A stretch of 38,654 bases of DNA from Rhizopus sp. PT2906 (taxonomy: Eukaryota > Mucoromycota > Mucoromycetes > Mucorales > Rhizopodaceae), in assembly GCA_025529335.1 (NCBI GenBank), contig JAMYHX010000415.1, positions 1 to 38,654 on the forward strand. The letters are read 5' to 3'. The translations under genes and the position numbers were made by a program. Within the stretch, counting starts at the first letter, position 1; the number at the start of each line of letters is the position of its first letter. The notes under the pieces are model-generated. The model was not told where the DNA came from, searched no databases, and saw nothing but the letters and a program-made list of their open reading frames with translations. Of the stretch, positions 10,593 through 20,226 are shown in pieces.

Positions 10593-11615
10593 ATGTCAAA
10601 GCAAGGTATTCCGAAAGAAACTGAATAAGGATGATTAAATTGACCACGCAAAAGTAAAGATTTGAAAGATATAATCGACAGACTAGATCACTTTGAAAGA
10701 AACCGTCAGCCGACAATACCTATATCTGATGTTCGTCATGCTTGCGTTGCAGCCATTATCCGATGGAGACCTTTTATTGATCTCAATAGTAATCATGATC
10801 CATTGCCCTCGACTGTATCAGAATTCTTCAATGAGCCCTGGGTCAATGACTGTCACGGCCAAGCTGAATTACTCTATATCCAGCGTGCAGTTCAACCAGG
10901 CGACCCGTAAGTGACTCATTTCATATTTTAAGTGATAATTAACCATCTAAAAGATGGTCAGGACAAGTAGGATTTCCTGGTGGTAAAAGCGAACCTAGCG
11001 ATAAAGATGATTTACATACAGTCATTCGAGAATGTAAAGAAGAGATAGGTCTGGATTTAGGCTCAAGTGCATTTATTCACCTTGCCACTTTGGATCCAAG
11101 AGCTATTAAAAAATATGATGATGATAGTAAGGTAGTAATGATCCTTGTTCCTCACGGTAAGTTTATTATTATTGTTTTGCATTACAATATGAATTATATA
11201 ATATGGGAAAAAAAAATAGTCTTCTTACAGGTTACACCGCAAACACCTCCTCTTAGCGTACCCAATTCGGAAATAGCTGAAGCTATCTGTAAGGAACACT
11301 GGTGTAAATGAGTGATGGAATATGCTTGTTTAATGTATCGTTTCCTTAGGGGTTCCATTACGGTATCTGTTGTCAAATCCAATTATCCCCTTTGATGCTA
11401 TTACAACTGTGAATGAAAAGATCAAGAAGCTTTGGCCGTCCTCTGTTTTGGTACCTGCCATTGCTCTCAAGCAAACAACGGATGGACCGCACTTGTGGGG
11501 GATGACATTGAGAATGACTCAAGAAGTAGTAGGACTTCCTTTATCAAAGAATGCGATCATTACTACTCTGACCACAGAAGAGATTGAAAAGTACAAGGGC
11601 AAGTCCAAGATGTAG
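10593..11615 (+). CDS. Nudix hydrolase, CoA diphosphatase type (PCD1/NUDT7/NUDT8-like)
   Basis: 265 residues from exons 10593-10605 (13 bp), 10660-10906, 10954-11156, 11220-11288 and 11350-11615. The Nudix helix reads from GFPGGKSEPSDKDD into RECKEEIGLDL, giving the metal-binding REXXEE core. An Asp occupies the place of the first Glu of the box, as is common in the CoA-pyrophosphatase branch. The upstream stretch (QPGDPWSGQVGFPGGK) is the UPF0035-type signature of PCD1/NUDT7/NUDT8. The expected reaction is cleavage of CoA or oxidised CoA to 3',5'-ADP and phosphopantetheine, typically in peroxisomes or mitochondria. The C-terminus (GKSKM) is not a classical SKL, so location is unclear. The acceptor at 11219 was chosen because the one at 11230 leads to an in-frame stop. 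Confidence 0.88.
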
Positions 11616-11786
11616 ATCAGTAAAATGAATTTTTATTGTACAATGTTTATAAAATATGTGTGGCTGCCTTCGCTTGGCGTTGCTGCTGAAGACTCTTTTT
11701 CTGTTTATTTTCCTCGTTTTTAAAGATGGATTTGTTTGTCTTTTTCTCTTCTCTTCGATTCTAAAGTTATTTATGTTAATAGGCGC

Positions 11787-11919
11787 TCATTCATGTTTGC
11801 TCTTTTGCTTTACCTTTTTAGCCTCTTTAACTGCATTTTTCCGTGCCTTCTTTTCTTCTTTGGTTTCTTTTCTTGATCTGGGCGCTCCTTTATTCTCACG
11901 TGTGTCCTCCTCCTCCTCT

Positions 11920-11951
<32 letters not shown>

Positions 11952-13472
11952 TTCATCAATTTGATCCTTTCTCTGTTTACGTTTAACTTCGACCAAGATT
12001 GGCATGCCTGTCTTGGGATCAATTCTAATCTTCTTTTGAGGTGCTCTATCAGTAATTAATGAAGGATGATTTTCCAGATTAGAATATGTGGAAAGAATAG
12101 TCTGACAATCCCATGTGGCTCTCTTCTTCTCTGTCGGTCTCTCAGGCATAGCTTCTAATGCCTCTCTTGTCAGTTTAGCCCTTACCAAGGTGGTGGTCTT
12201 TGTTTGTTCATCTGTTTGTAGTTCTGGTTTTACCAAACTTTGACGGTATGTATCGAGCTTTTCTACAGAAGATTCACCCTCTAGTTTGGGTTGCATCTTT
12301 TTTCCTACAATTTCATACTTTTCTAAAAAGTCATCCAAGATGGCATCAAAATCAGCACGCTCTTGTCCCTGGATTTCTTCTTCGTCGTCTTCATCATCGT
12401 CTTCAGCGTACTCTTCTTCAATCTTTTCAAATCGATCGTCTAATAAACGCAATTGGGTATTACGATGCATGGCTGAGGAAGAGACGGAATATCCAGTCAT
12501 TCTTGATTGTCCATCAAATCGATCATCATCAAACTCATCGTCACTATCAGCACTTTTACGAGCCTGACTCAATTTAAACCTATCATCTGGGTTAAGTAAT
12601 CTAATTCAACATATATATATATATATATATATATGTATGTCTTTACTTTTTGAACGCTGCTTCCCAGTCATAGTTATCACCATCTTCCTCAGGCTGTTCA
12701 TTATATTCATATTCTTCTTCAGAATCAACATACTCTTCTTCATCTTCAGCTGGGTCATAGGGCTCACCATCAGCATTAAGATTGTTAAAGAAATCATCAT
12801 CTAGTTCCTCATCGATGTATTCCTCATCTGAAAGAGCCTCAAGCACTTCACGTAATCTAGGATCCATATCAGGCTGTAAGCCTTGATCGAGTCCTGTTGA
12901 TTGATTCATAACGCCTACACTCATTTCGACGCTTGAAGGCAAGACATCAGCAGGTAATTCGATCAGATTAGGATTCTTCTTGGGTCTATATTCATCTTCT
13001 TTAAACAAGTTTGTTTCGTCTAATGTCTTTGGTTTCTCCTTCTTTGCAGGTGCTTCCAAAAATACTGCATCCGTGGCTCCAATAGGTTTCAAGTGTTGCA
13101 TATAATCGTATTCAGCATCGTCAAAGAAGATACCGTGCAGTGCTGCTTGACCTACACGCCTATAAAGAAATTAGAGAGACTGTCCTTTAACATGGAGTGC
13201 TCTCCTTACTGGTCTATTTCATCCTGAGTCAACTTTTGTGGTTTTGTTTTTACTCTATCAATTTCTTCTTGTGTTTTATGCTTGACAACAAAGTCAGTGT
13301 CTTTTTCTCTTTTCTATTCTTTATTTGTTACCTTTAACTGATTAAGAGGCAAGACTTCTTGTAGAACTCGACTGGGTGCTTCGGAATCGTTAATAAGAGG
13401 ATCCTTTTGCGATCGGTGTACAACATGATAATGCTTGGCTGACTTCTTGTCGAGAAATGGCTTTTTACCCAT
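11787..13472 (-). CDS. LTV1: LTV1, 40S ribosome assembly factor
   Basis: 512 residues from exons 13472-13332, 13280-13210, 13159-12647 and 12600-11787. LTV1 binds nascent 40S subunits near uS3 and helps head maturation and export. Landmarks: KKSAKHYHVVHRSQKDPL at the start, GIFFDDAEYDYMQHLKPIG, the acidic middle (DEEYIDEELDDDFFNNL), ERADFDAILDDFLEKYE, and RATWDCQTILSTYSNLENHP. A run of about 18 glutamates near residue 465 is followed by a basic tail, a low-complexity pair typical of nucleolar factors. Length is slightly above yeast (463) and human (475) because of the acidic runs. Intron 1 uses the acceptor after CTGACTTTGTTGTCAAG (51 bp); a nearer AG would give an impossible 18-bp intron. 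Intron 3 is largely an AT microsatellite. Confidence 0.95.
12611..12634. repeat. (AT)n microsatellite inside LTV1 intron 3
   Basis: Twelve AT units in a row form over half of the 46-bp intron (12601-12646). Seen directly. Length variation here would change intron size but not the protein. Confidence 0.9.
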
Positions 13473-14116
13473 CTTTTGTTAATCTATTAAAGAATTGTTA
13501 TTTTTTTTTTTTTGCTTTGCAGTGTATAAAAGTGAATGTGGCTTAGTCGTCCCTGATTGGATAGTACTCAATTTCCTTTTTTGTAAAATTCTATTCTGTT
13601 TAAATTATCTGTCCGGACCAGAGATCAATCCGTTCGTCTTTCTCCAAAAGCAAGAAGAAAAACGCTGTACTGGAACCTTGACACGATGAATAGTATGGGC
13701 CAGTCGAATAACTAAGGAGACAAAGGCGTAGTCAACTTTGTGTCTTGATGATTCTACTTGAAGCACACTAGGACACGCAAATTCACGTAGAACGAAGGAG
13801 GGATACACTCTTGTAAACATTTTTGCAATTGTAACGAAACTCAGACTCATAGTCATTGTGATTAGAGTAATAAGATGACTATGTATCTCTTAGTTACATG
13901 ATCCTAATTGAGCCGTAGACATACATAATAAATATCCGCCCTGGTTAGTTCAACCTATTTGGAGGGCCTATTCAAAGAAAACTTCTTTGGAATCAAAAGT
14001 AAAAAGAATGGTGAACATTAATTATTTCGAGAAACAACGTACAAAAAAAGATTGCACAAATACAGAAGATCTTTGCACATATATAAAATAAAGGTGGCAT
14101 AACCTCTGAATTACTT
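13473..14116. other. Spacer between LTV1 and the Tc1-like element
   Basis: About 640 bp with the LTV1 promoter (-) at its left side. An 83-codon open frame on the minus strand (13605-13856) has no recognisable domain and no gene-like context, so it is not called. Short copies of the GATTGCACAA motif at about 14049 may be debris of the neighbouring element. Confidence 0.4.
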
Positions 14117-14246
14117 ATTGCACAACTGTGCAATCTTTTACAAAGGCTCTTTATTTGAGCAAGTTGATAGCCTTGAGTCTGAATAACAACAGAATCCTCA
14201 AAGATCCTTCAAATAATAGACATTATTACAAGTTTCAGTTGTTCTT
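14117..14246 (+). repeat. Left terminal inverted repeat of the Tc1-like element
   Basis: It matches the reverse complement of 15922-16051 with scattered substitutions. The shared string TCTTTTACAAAGGCTCTTTA follows the palindrome in both, and both end near GTTTCAGTTNTTCTT. Seen directly by comparing strands. Confidence 0.85.
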
Positions 14247-14297
14247 TAGATATTATAAGCTTATATATACGATAGAGCGTGTAATACACCAATAATA

Positions 14298-14386
14298 ATA
14301 ATGAGAAAGGACCCAGTCGTCGGTCACATAGTGGTACTCAATCACGTCTGCATCCACACCCCTTGAAGGGGCTTCTTTCTCATTAT
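14298..14386. repeat. Internal inverted repeat / hairpin in the Tc1-like element
   Basis: A perfect 12-bp inverted repeat (ATAATGAGAAAG at 14298-14309, CTTTCTCATTAT at 14375-14386) encloses about 65 bp. Nested within is a second perfect hairpin, CCCCTTGAAGGGG, at 14359-14371. It does not look like a tRNA because a B box is lacking. Its role is unknown. Confidence 0.7.
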
Positions 14387-14673
14387 ATCTTAGTTGATCT
14401 ACTGGTTAGGATAATTGGTCTATTTTTCGCGTTTATATAGATCACACATCTCTCAATTCTCTATTTATTCATTCTCGCCTAATAGACGACGTCAGATATT
14501 TGTAGTCGTCATCTCTCGTATATATATTCGTATCGTACCCTCATTTAATAGTTCTTCTTTCTATTTAAAACTAAATGTAGTCAATTGACTCTTCACTATT
14601 TTACAACTATATAAGCATAAATATCACAGCTAGCCATGTTTTCCAAAACATCGTTAGAAGAAAGTCTTATCAA

Positions 14674-14977
14674 ATGACTATCTGTATGCAAGCAGTTGGT
14701 AAGTTATATAAAAACTTTGATATGATGATGATTTTGCAATGATGGCATTAAAAATAATTTGTTAGGGTACGACTGTTCATTCTATTGCCTATCTCAAGTA
14801 ACAAGTAGGATAACCCTAATGGTTGAACTTTTTTCGCTTAAAGTACCCAAGGAAATTGAAAGGCTGTACGATGTGCTGCCCAAAATCGATAAGCTGAAGC
14901 AACTTTGTGAACTCTACTACACATGTGATATAAACATGACATATTCCAAGCTCATGTTGATGCCTTCACGGATGTAA
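14674..14977 (+). CDS. Possible small two-exon passenger ORF in the Tc1-like element
   Basis: ATG at 14674, exon to 14698, an intron 14699-14765 with a good GTAAGT donor and a TTTGTTAG acceptor, then exon 14766-14977, giving 78 residues. The middle (LMVELFSLKVPKEIERLYDV, then LPKIDKLKQLCELYY) has convincing amphipathic composition and is not transposase-like. It loosely resembles the C-terminal part of an uncharacterised multicopy protein family that I associate with Rhizopus; that link is from memory and unverified. It may be a captured host fragment. A chance ORF cannot be excluded. Confidence 0.35.
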
Positions 14978-15375
14978 TAAATCCAAAAAAAAAAAAAACA
15001 AAGAAAAAGTAGCAAAAATCATATCACACTATCATTCAATAATCAATAAACTGAAATATATAACGATTATATAATTTTAAGCCTTAAAGTATAACACATT
15101 TGTTTATGTATACTAATTCTTTTAGCGTTGAAAAGCAACCTTTTTGAAAGTTAATAAAGTTTTGAACGGCAGTTTTGAAACTATTTCACACTTAACAATT
15201 TCTCTGTATTAAAAAACAACCATACTCTTATGCCCAAATCGCAGATATATTCATTTATTTCTCTTTTCCTCAACTAGTTAAATAAATGAATCCATTATTG
15301 ATTGTTGACTTGATCCCCCCGGAAGATGTTGACCTACTAGACGATTGAAATTACTTTTCTTACAAAGGGACTCTC

Positions 15376-15759
15376 ATGTCTGAAACTGACCCGTTACCAA
15401 ACATCCAGCGCCCTCTCTTGTCTCAGTCCATCAGAGAAGTGAATCGTACTGGCATGCACTTTTACCACGTTTACAATTATCCTGTACAGGCACTTTGCCA
15501 GATTCATCACTCAGTTGTATTGGAGGGAATTGACTTGCTTCGCGGCATTATCGAGAGCCAAGTATATGGTGTTGCTTTATTGATTGGCAATCATTGTGCC
15601 CAGTTTCTGTATGATCGGAATACAGCTCATGGAATCAAGGAACGTGTGGTAGTAACAGCTGTGAAGGCAAAGACAAAATCCAAAAGAAAATTAAAGACCG
15701 TGGTAAAAGCACATTGGATGATGGCTACACTAAAGAAGAATTGCAGAAAATCAGTATAA
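15376..15759 (+). CDS. Doubtful 127-codon open frame in the Tc1-like element
   Basis: Opens at an ATG and reads without stops, with the plausible segment LEGIDLLRGIIESQVYGVAL. Its last third overlaps, in another frame, the stretch that reads as transposase (KSTLDDGYTKEELQKIS). It therefore may be partly out of frame and reflect a shifted, decayed gene rather than a real protein. No family recognised. Confidence 0.2.
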   Translation: MSETDPLPNIQRPLLSQSIREVNRTGMHFYHVYNYPVQALCQIHHSVVLEGIDLLRGIIESQVYGVALLIGNHCAQFLYDRNTAHGIKERVVVTAVKAKTKSKRKLKTVVKAHWMMATLKKNCRKSV

Positions 15760-15898
15760 TGCTCCTATACATAATTCGGATTGCGAAGCTAATTGCAAAT
15801 CGCGGATATGAATATGTATATCCACTACCATACTTCCCAGAGCTTAATCTGATGGATCATTTTTGATCTGTGATCAAAAGCAAGATGAGAAGAGAATA
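15661..15898 (+). pseudogene. Broken C-terminal part of a Tc1/mariner-type (DDE_3) transposase
   Basis: One frame reads KSTLDDGYTKEELQKIS, then ANRGYEYVYPLPYFPELN, then LMDHF, a TGA stop, and SVIKSKMRRE. The family block is ...RGY..VYLPPYSPELNP...FWSVVK.KV.R, so the TGA stands where Trp is expected. The usual Asp-Asn-Ala-Pro-Ile-His box survives only in another frame, with Tyr in place of the catalytic Asp. The copy is thus inactivated by a nonsense change, frameshifts and loss of a catalytic residue. Confidence 0.75.
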
Positions 15899-15921
15899 AC
15901 TATTAAAAGAAGAAACTCTAC

Positions 15922-16051
15922 AAGAATAACTGAAACTTGTAATAATATTTATTATTTGGAGGATCTTTAAGGATTCTGTCGCTATTCAGATTCAAAGCTA
16001 TCAACTTGCTTAAATAAAGAGCCTTTGTAAAAGATTGCACAACTGTGCAAT
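15922..16051 (-). repeat. Right terminal inverted repeat of the Tc1-like element
   Basis: Mirror copy of the left repeat, ending in the same 18-bp near-palindrome at 16034-16051. The distance between outer ends, 1,935 bp, is typical of Tc1/mariner and pogo elements. Confidence 0.85.
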
Positions 16052-16353
16052 CTATTTCCGGAAATAGTGTACAAATAAAGAAACTATCTGCAATCAAGAG
16101 AAAAGTCTGTATGCAACCTCCCCTTTTATTTAGACTTTATTGATTAAAAAAATACATAATAATTAACAACATTTTATCACCCTTTTTTTCTTTTTCTTTT
16201 TCACATCTAAGCATGGATTGGAACTCGTCAATCCAATAAAAAAAATTAAGTAGCCGCTACAATTGAGGGTTGTTTCCATTGGATTCCAACCCTTCTACCC
16301 GCGCACCCCCTTTTTCTCTCTCTCTTTCTCCCTTTTAACTTTTTTAGGCCAAC
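16052..16353. other. BFR1 upstream region
   Basis: 302 bp between the transposon repeat and the BFR1 start. It contains a T/C-rich stretch at 16178-16205, CCAAT-like motifs in both orientations at about 16218-16284, and a C/T tract (16305-16345) before the ATG. No gene is seen. Confidence 0.5.
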
Positions 16354-17893
16354 ATGACCCAAGTCGTTTCTTCTACTCCTCCTGTTCTCCCTGAACACGT
16401 CAAGAAGCCGAATGAGGAAGAATATAAAAAGAATATTGAAAGCATCAACGCTTCTATTGAAAAGATTCAAAAGCAATTCGTAAGTTGTAAAAAGCAAAAA
16501 AAAAGCATCATCTTACAAGATGATGAACCCTACATTATAGGATGTTGTCAAGGATAAGATCGCCAAGTTACCTGCCAAGGGCGATAACTCTCGTCGTGAA
16601 CAAATCAAGACTGAATTGGCCGAGATACGTGAAAAGCAAGCTGAACTCAAGAAGAGTCGTAAGGCTGTCTATGAACAATTGGATGCCCTGAATGAATCTA
16701 TCAGAAAGAAGGTAAGTAATAATTTATAAATATTATTTATACTTATACTTTTTAGGTTACTGTCGTGAAAGGTTTCCAGAGCAAGATCCCTTATAGAAGC
16801 ACTGAAGAAGTCGATGCTCGTATTTCGTATGTTTATATGATATGGCTTGGCATGATTGATCAACTTATCCTTTTCTTAGTGAGCTTGAAAGGAAGATTGA
16901 AGCTGGTGTAAGAATTGTTGAGGAAAAGAAGGTAAGGTATACATTAGTGTACGCGTATTATGAGTTGACACTTTATAGATGCTTCAAGAAATCTCGTTGC
17001 TCAAGCGTAATCGTCTTTCATTCGAAGACATTGACCAACAACAGAACGAAATCAATAGAGAAAGAGCTATTTATGACGAATTAAAGAAGAATATCGATGA
17101 TTCTGAAGCCAAGAAATTAAGTGATCGTTATGAGCAACTTGATGCTGAATTCAAGACGATTCAAGAAGATCAAAATAAGCAAAGAGAAGCTCGTAATAAG
17201 CTTTATGATGAACGTAACCGTCTGAAGGGATTGTTAGATGAAGAATACAACAAGTTGCGTACTCTTCGTGACGAACATCGCAAAAATAACGATGAATACT
17301 ACACGTTTATTCGCAAATTACGTGAATGGAAGAAGGAACAGGAGCAACTTCGTAAGGTCCAAGAAGAAAATGAAAGACGCCAAGAAGCTGCCAAGCAAGA
17401 ACTTGAGCTGGCTTCCTTGCCTGCATTTGAAAATGAAATTGCCCTCTGTGATAACCTCTCTGCCTTCTTGGAAAGTTATCTCAGCCCTAACCACAAAAAC
17501 GATGCTTCTGCTGATTCCAATGCTAGTGAAATCGCCAATGCATTTGAAGGTATGGTTATCAAGAAGAAGGAAGATGACTTCTTCTTTGTTGGTAATAACA
17601 AAAAGAAGCATGGTAAGAACAAGGAAGCTGTCAAAGACACCAAGAAATCAGATGCTCTCAAATTACCTCTTTCTACTATGGAAGCCTTCTTTGATATCAA
17701 GGTCACAGTACCCACCAAAATCTCTGAAATTCCTACTACACTTCAAAAATTAAAAGAACGTAAAGAACACTTTATTAAAGAACAGCCCAAGGCTACTGAA
17801 GCCAATCGAAAGAAGGCAGAAGAAAGAATTCAAGCCATGTTGAAAGCTGAAGAAGAAGAAAAAGAAAAGGAAGAAGAGAACAAGGAACAATAA
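16354..17893 (+). CDS. BFR1: BFR1-like polysome/ER-associated RNA-binding protein
   Basis: 444 residues from exons 16354-16479, 16541-16711, 16756-16826, 16880-16931 and 16979-17893. In yeast, Bfr1 associates with polysomes and ER-bound mRNPs and affects secretion and ploidy. The protein is almost wholly coiled coil. Landmarks: KPNEEEYKKNIESINASIEK, GFQSKIPYRSTEEVDARI (the basic conserved patch of the family), a long charged helix at residues about 145-275, and LKLPLSTMEAFFDIKVTVPT near the C-terminus, the conserved end block. The tail is a lysine/glutamate helix. Length is close to yeast (470). A serine/alanine linker and KKKEDDFFFVGNNKKKHGK separate coil and end block. It is convergent with NAA50. 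Confidence 0.92.
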
Positions 17894-18254
17894 ATTATAC
17901 AAAATAAATAATAGAAACTCATCTTTTGCCAAAACGATGCAAAAGAGATAAAAATGTCACAGTGTCGTGTAGTTTTAAATAGCCATATCTAAAAGTAATA
18001 GTAATTTATGAAGCTTCAAGACCAAGACATGATTAAGAGATTCATTTTTATTAAATCATGAGTTTATGCACTCCCTTTTCTTCATGATAGCATGGCCTTC
18101 CATTACTTAATGATGGATTCACGAAACATCTTGGGCGTATCCATTATCGCAGATTAATTCGATGTGATGAGCAACCTTTAGTTAAAATTGAAAGAAGAGA
18201 ACTCTTCTTTGCTTGTGTCTGCATAAACATACATATGCGTGCATATGTATACAA
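17894..18254. other. Convergent spacer between BFR1 and NAA50
   Basis: 361 bp holding both 3' untranslated regions. AATAAA-like hexamers follow the BFR1 stop at once. Near 18220-18250 is a CATATGCGTGCATATG imperfect palindrome just before the NAA50 stop. No gene is seen. Confidence 0.5.
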
Positions 18255-18879
18255 TCACTTATAGCGAATCACAGGCCGAGACAAGACATAAGCATCTCTA
18301 TTTTCATTCAACTTGTAGTAATCGTGAGCTATGGCCTCTATCTGAAATCCATTACGTAAATAGAACCGAATGGCCATTTCGTTGGCAACTTGAACATGTA
18401 AATAGACAGAGGTGACCAATGGATATGTTATTCTACTAGCCACGGACATGATGTACTCTATAAGGATGCTTCCTAATAACAATAATAGTAATAGTAATAA
18501 TAACATAAGTAAAATGAACGAAATAAAAACAGCATCAATATACCCAGTCCCAAGTTTCTATAGTGTTTTAGTACACCGAGTGTCATCATGTACATTCGTG
18601 CTGAATAGTCATCTGGTCTTGTTTTTTCTAGTCTACAACATATGGCTCCAGCACACTGATTATCATAGTAAACTAACAGTTTGGTCAACACACTACAGCT
18701 TTTCTCTATTGTTTTTAAACATTACCTAGTTTAGCCAAGTCTCCTGAATTAAGCACAAACTGAAAGAACTTGGCACCATAACTAACAGGGAATACCAGTT
18801 TATGTAGTTCTATGAGTAAAGGTAGTGTTTCTGTTGTTACGTCAACTAGTGATATTCTTGGTGATATAGATATAAACAT
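18255..18879 (-). CDS. NAA50: NAA50-type N-terminal acetyltransferase (GNAT)
   Basis: 166 residues from exons 18879-18726, 18672-18544 and 18472-18255. It transfers acetyl from acetyl-CoA to N-terminal Met of nascent chains, alone or with NatA. Landmarks: HKLVFPVSYGAKFFQFVL (substrate loop), CAGAICCRLE, RMYMMTLGVLKHYRNLGLG, where RNLGLG is the acetyl-CoA pyrophosphate loop, YLHVQVANEMAIRFYLRNGF, and the catalytic-region YYKL. Length matches human NAA50 (169). The ATG at 18879 is the first in-frame Met. Intron 2 has a polypyrimidine tract formed of (TTA) units. It is head-to-head with PTPA, 73 bp between starts. Confidence 0.93.
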
Positions 18880-18952
18880 GAAAAAAAAAGCAAGAGACAC
18901 ACAAACACGACTGTTCTTAATTTATCCTTTCCCTTTCTATTATTGTTGCAAT
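18880..18952. promoter_or_regulatory. 73-bp bidirectional region between NAA50 and PTPA
   Basis: The complete gap between two divergent start codons. It is T/C-rich on the PTPA side (TTATCCTTTCCCTTTC). Shared promoter function is inferred from layout; no known site is recognised. Confidence 0.5.
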
Positions 18953-20226
18953 ATGCTCGGGAAAATAACACCTTTAGAGAATATTCTTGAAACCTATCAA
19001 CCTACAGAACCAGTGCGTCGTATTCATGAACAAAAGGATATTGAAATATTTTCGAAATCTATTGCATTTGATAGATTGATGACATTTATTGCTTTATTGA
19101 ATGAAAGTGCTTACAAGAAGAAGATTTCAGATCCTTGCACTATTTCACCTGTAAGAAAAAGAAGAACAACATTAAAGAAACTTCAAACTTATTTCGTAGC
19201 AAACTCAACGCATCTTGGAAATGCTTGACGTGATGGATTCTTGGCTAAATGATTTTCCTCCTTTAGATAACCCTCAAAGATTTGGCAACAAAGCCTTTAG
19301 ACAATGGGTAGATAGATTGAATCAGGTATTGTGAGAAGACATAAACCATTTGATGTTAAGATCCGCTTCCTTTCTTTTCTTCTTCATACAAACTTGGGGA
19401 ATAACCATGTGTATATATATATTTATAGTCCTCTCGACAGTTACTCGAGAACGTCTTACAGGAACGAATGCATAAAGCTATACCCGAATTAACGGAATAT
19501 TTGAATAATGGATTTGGAAATGCAACAAGAATTGATTATGGATCAGGACACGAGCTTAGTTTTGTTGCATGGTTAGCTGGTATCGCATTATTAGGAGGAT
19601 TTGATGAGAACGATTATGAAGCGATTGTATTAAGAGTATTTGTAAGGTAAGTGAAAGAAGCATGACCTCAATAGGAACCAACGCTTGGCTGAGCTTTTAA
19701 TTATTTTTAAAAAAAAGATACTTGGAATTGGTCCGTAAGATTCAAAAGACATATTCCTTGGAACCTGCAGGCAGTCATGGAGTCTGGGGTCTAGATGATC
19801 ATCAGTTTCTACCGTATGTCTGGGGAAGTTCTCAATTGATTGGTAAAATAGAGTTGATGATATATACAGAGTTAGTTTCTTATACACACCTAGATCACCC
19901 GATATTAAAGCCAAAGTCTATATTAAATAAGGAGACAGTGAATCAATGTGCTGGAGAATATATGTATTTTAGATGCATTCAATACATTTTAGAAGTAATG
20001 TCGAAAAGAAGCCACAAAAGATAACTAATTCTTCTTTACAAAGGTTAAAAGAGGACCCTTTTTTGAACATTCCCCTATGCTTAATGACATTGCCAGTTTA
20101 CTATCATGGAGTAAAGTGAATACTGGTATGACCAAAATGTATATTGCAGAAGTACTGAAGAAAGTGCCAGTGGTTCAGCATTTCAAGTTTGGAACATTAT
20201 TTCCCTTTGACCAAAGACAACAATAA
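18953..20226 (+). CDS. PTPA: PTPA, PP2A phosphatase activator (Rrd1/Rrd2 type peptidyl-prolyl isomerase)
   Basis: 316 residues from exons 18953-19150, 19200-19325, 19429-19646, 19718-19842, 19894-19994 and 20044-20226. It loads and activates the PP2A catalytic subunit and has prolyl isomerase activity. Conserved blocks: RFGNKAFRQWVDRL, DYGSGHELSFVAWL (nucleotide/peptide pocket), GSHGVWGLDDHQFLPYVWGS, DHPILKPKSI, GPFFEHSPMLNDIASL and WSKVNTGMTKMY near the end. Every block spliced cleanly across predicted introns. Length is slightly shorter than yeast Rrd2 (358) because it lacks a C-terminal extension. It should be nucleocytoplasmic; no signal or membrane segment. Confidence 0.95.

Larger units (their letters stand above)
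14117..16051 (+). mobile_element. Decayed Tc1/mariner-like DNA transposon with long inverted repeats
   Basis: About 1.9 kb bounded by inverted repeats of about 130 bp (14117-14246 and 15922-16051) that I read as roughly 85-90% identical. Both outer ends carry the palindrome ATTGCACAACTGTGCAAT. Inside, near the right end, is a broken DDE transposase tail on the plus strand. Between are a small spliced-looking ORF (14674-14977), a strong hairpin (14298-14386) and a 127-codon open frame (15376-15759). No intact transposase exists, so the copy can move only in trans, if at all. The exact outer ends and TA target duplication are uncertain; a TA lies within a few bases of each palindrome. Confidence 0.75.

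Noticed and set aside
11656..12577. Long plus-strand open frames with poly-Ser or Phe/Leu runs
   Set aside because: They are antisense to the LTV1 acidic coding region; the Ser run is the complement of the Glu run.
12611..12634. Regular short repeats as a possible CRISPR-like array
   Set aside because: This is a simple AT dinucleotide repeat within an intron. No spaced direct repeats exist anywhere in the window, and the genome is eukaryotic.
13314..13331. An 18-bp GT...AG intron in LTV1
   Set aside because: It would restore the frame but is far below intron sizes here. A 51-bp intron (13281-13331) with a CTGAC branch-like site and TTTGTTGTCAAG acceptor also works and is preferred.
13605..13856. 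83-codon open frame on the minus strand
   Set aside because: No domain, no splice context and no start-region signals. It could be a remnant but nothing supports a gene.
14310..14372. Possible tRNA-like gene (CATAGTGGTACTC resembles an A box)
   Set aside because: No B box (GGTTCGANTCC), no acceptor stem and no anticodon arm. The hairpins fit a different fold.
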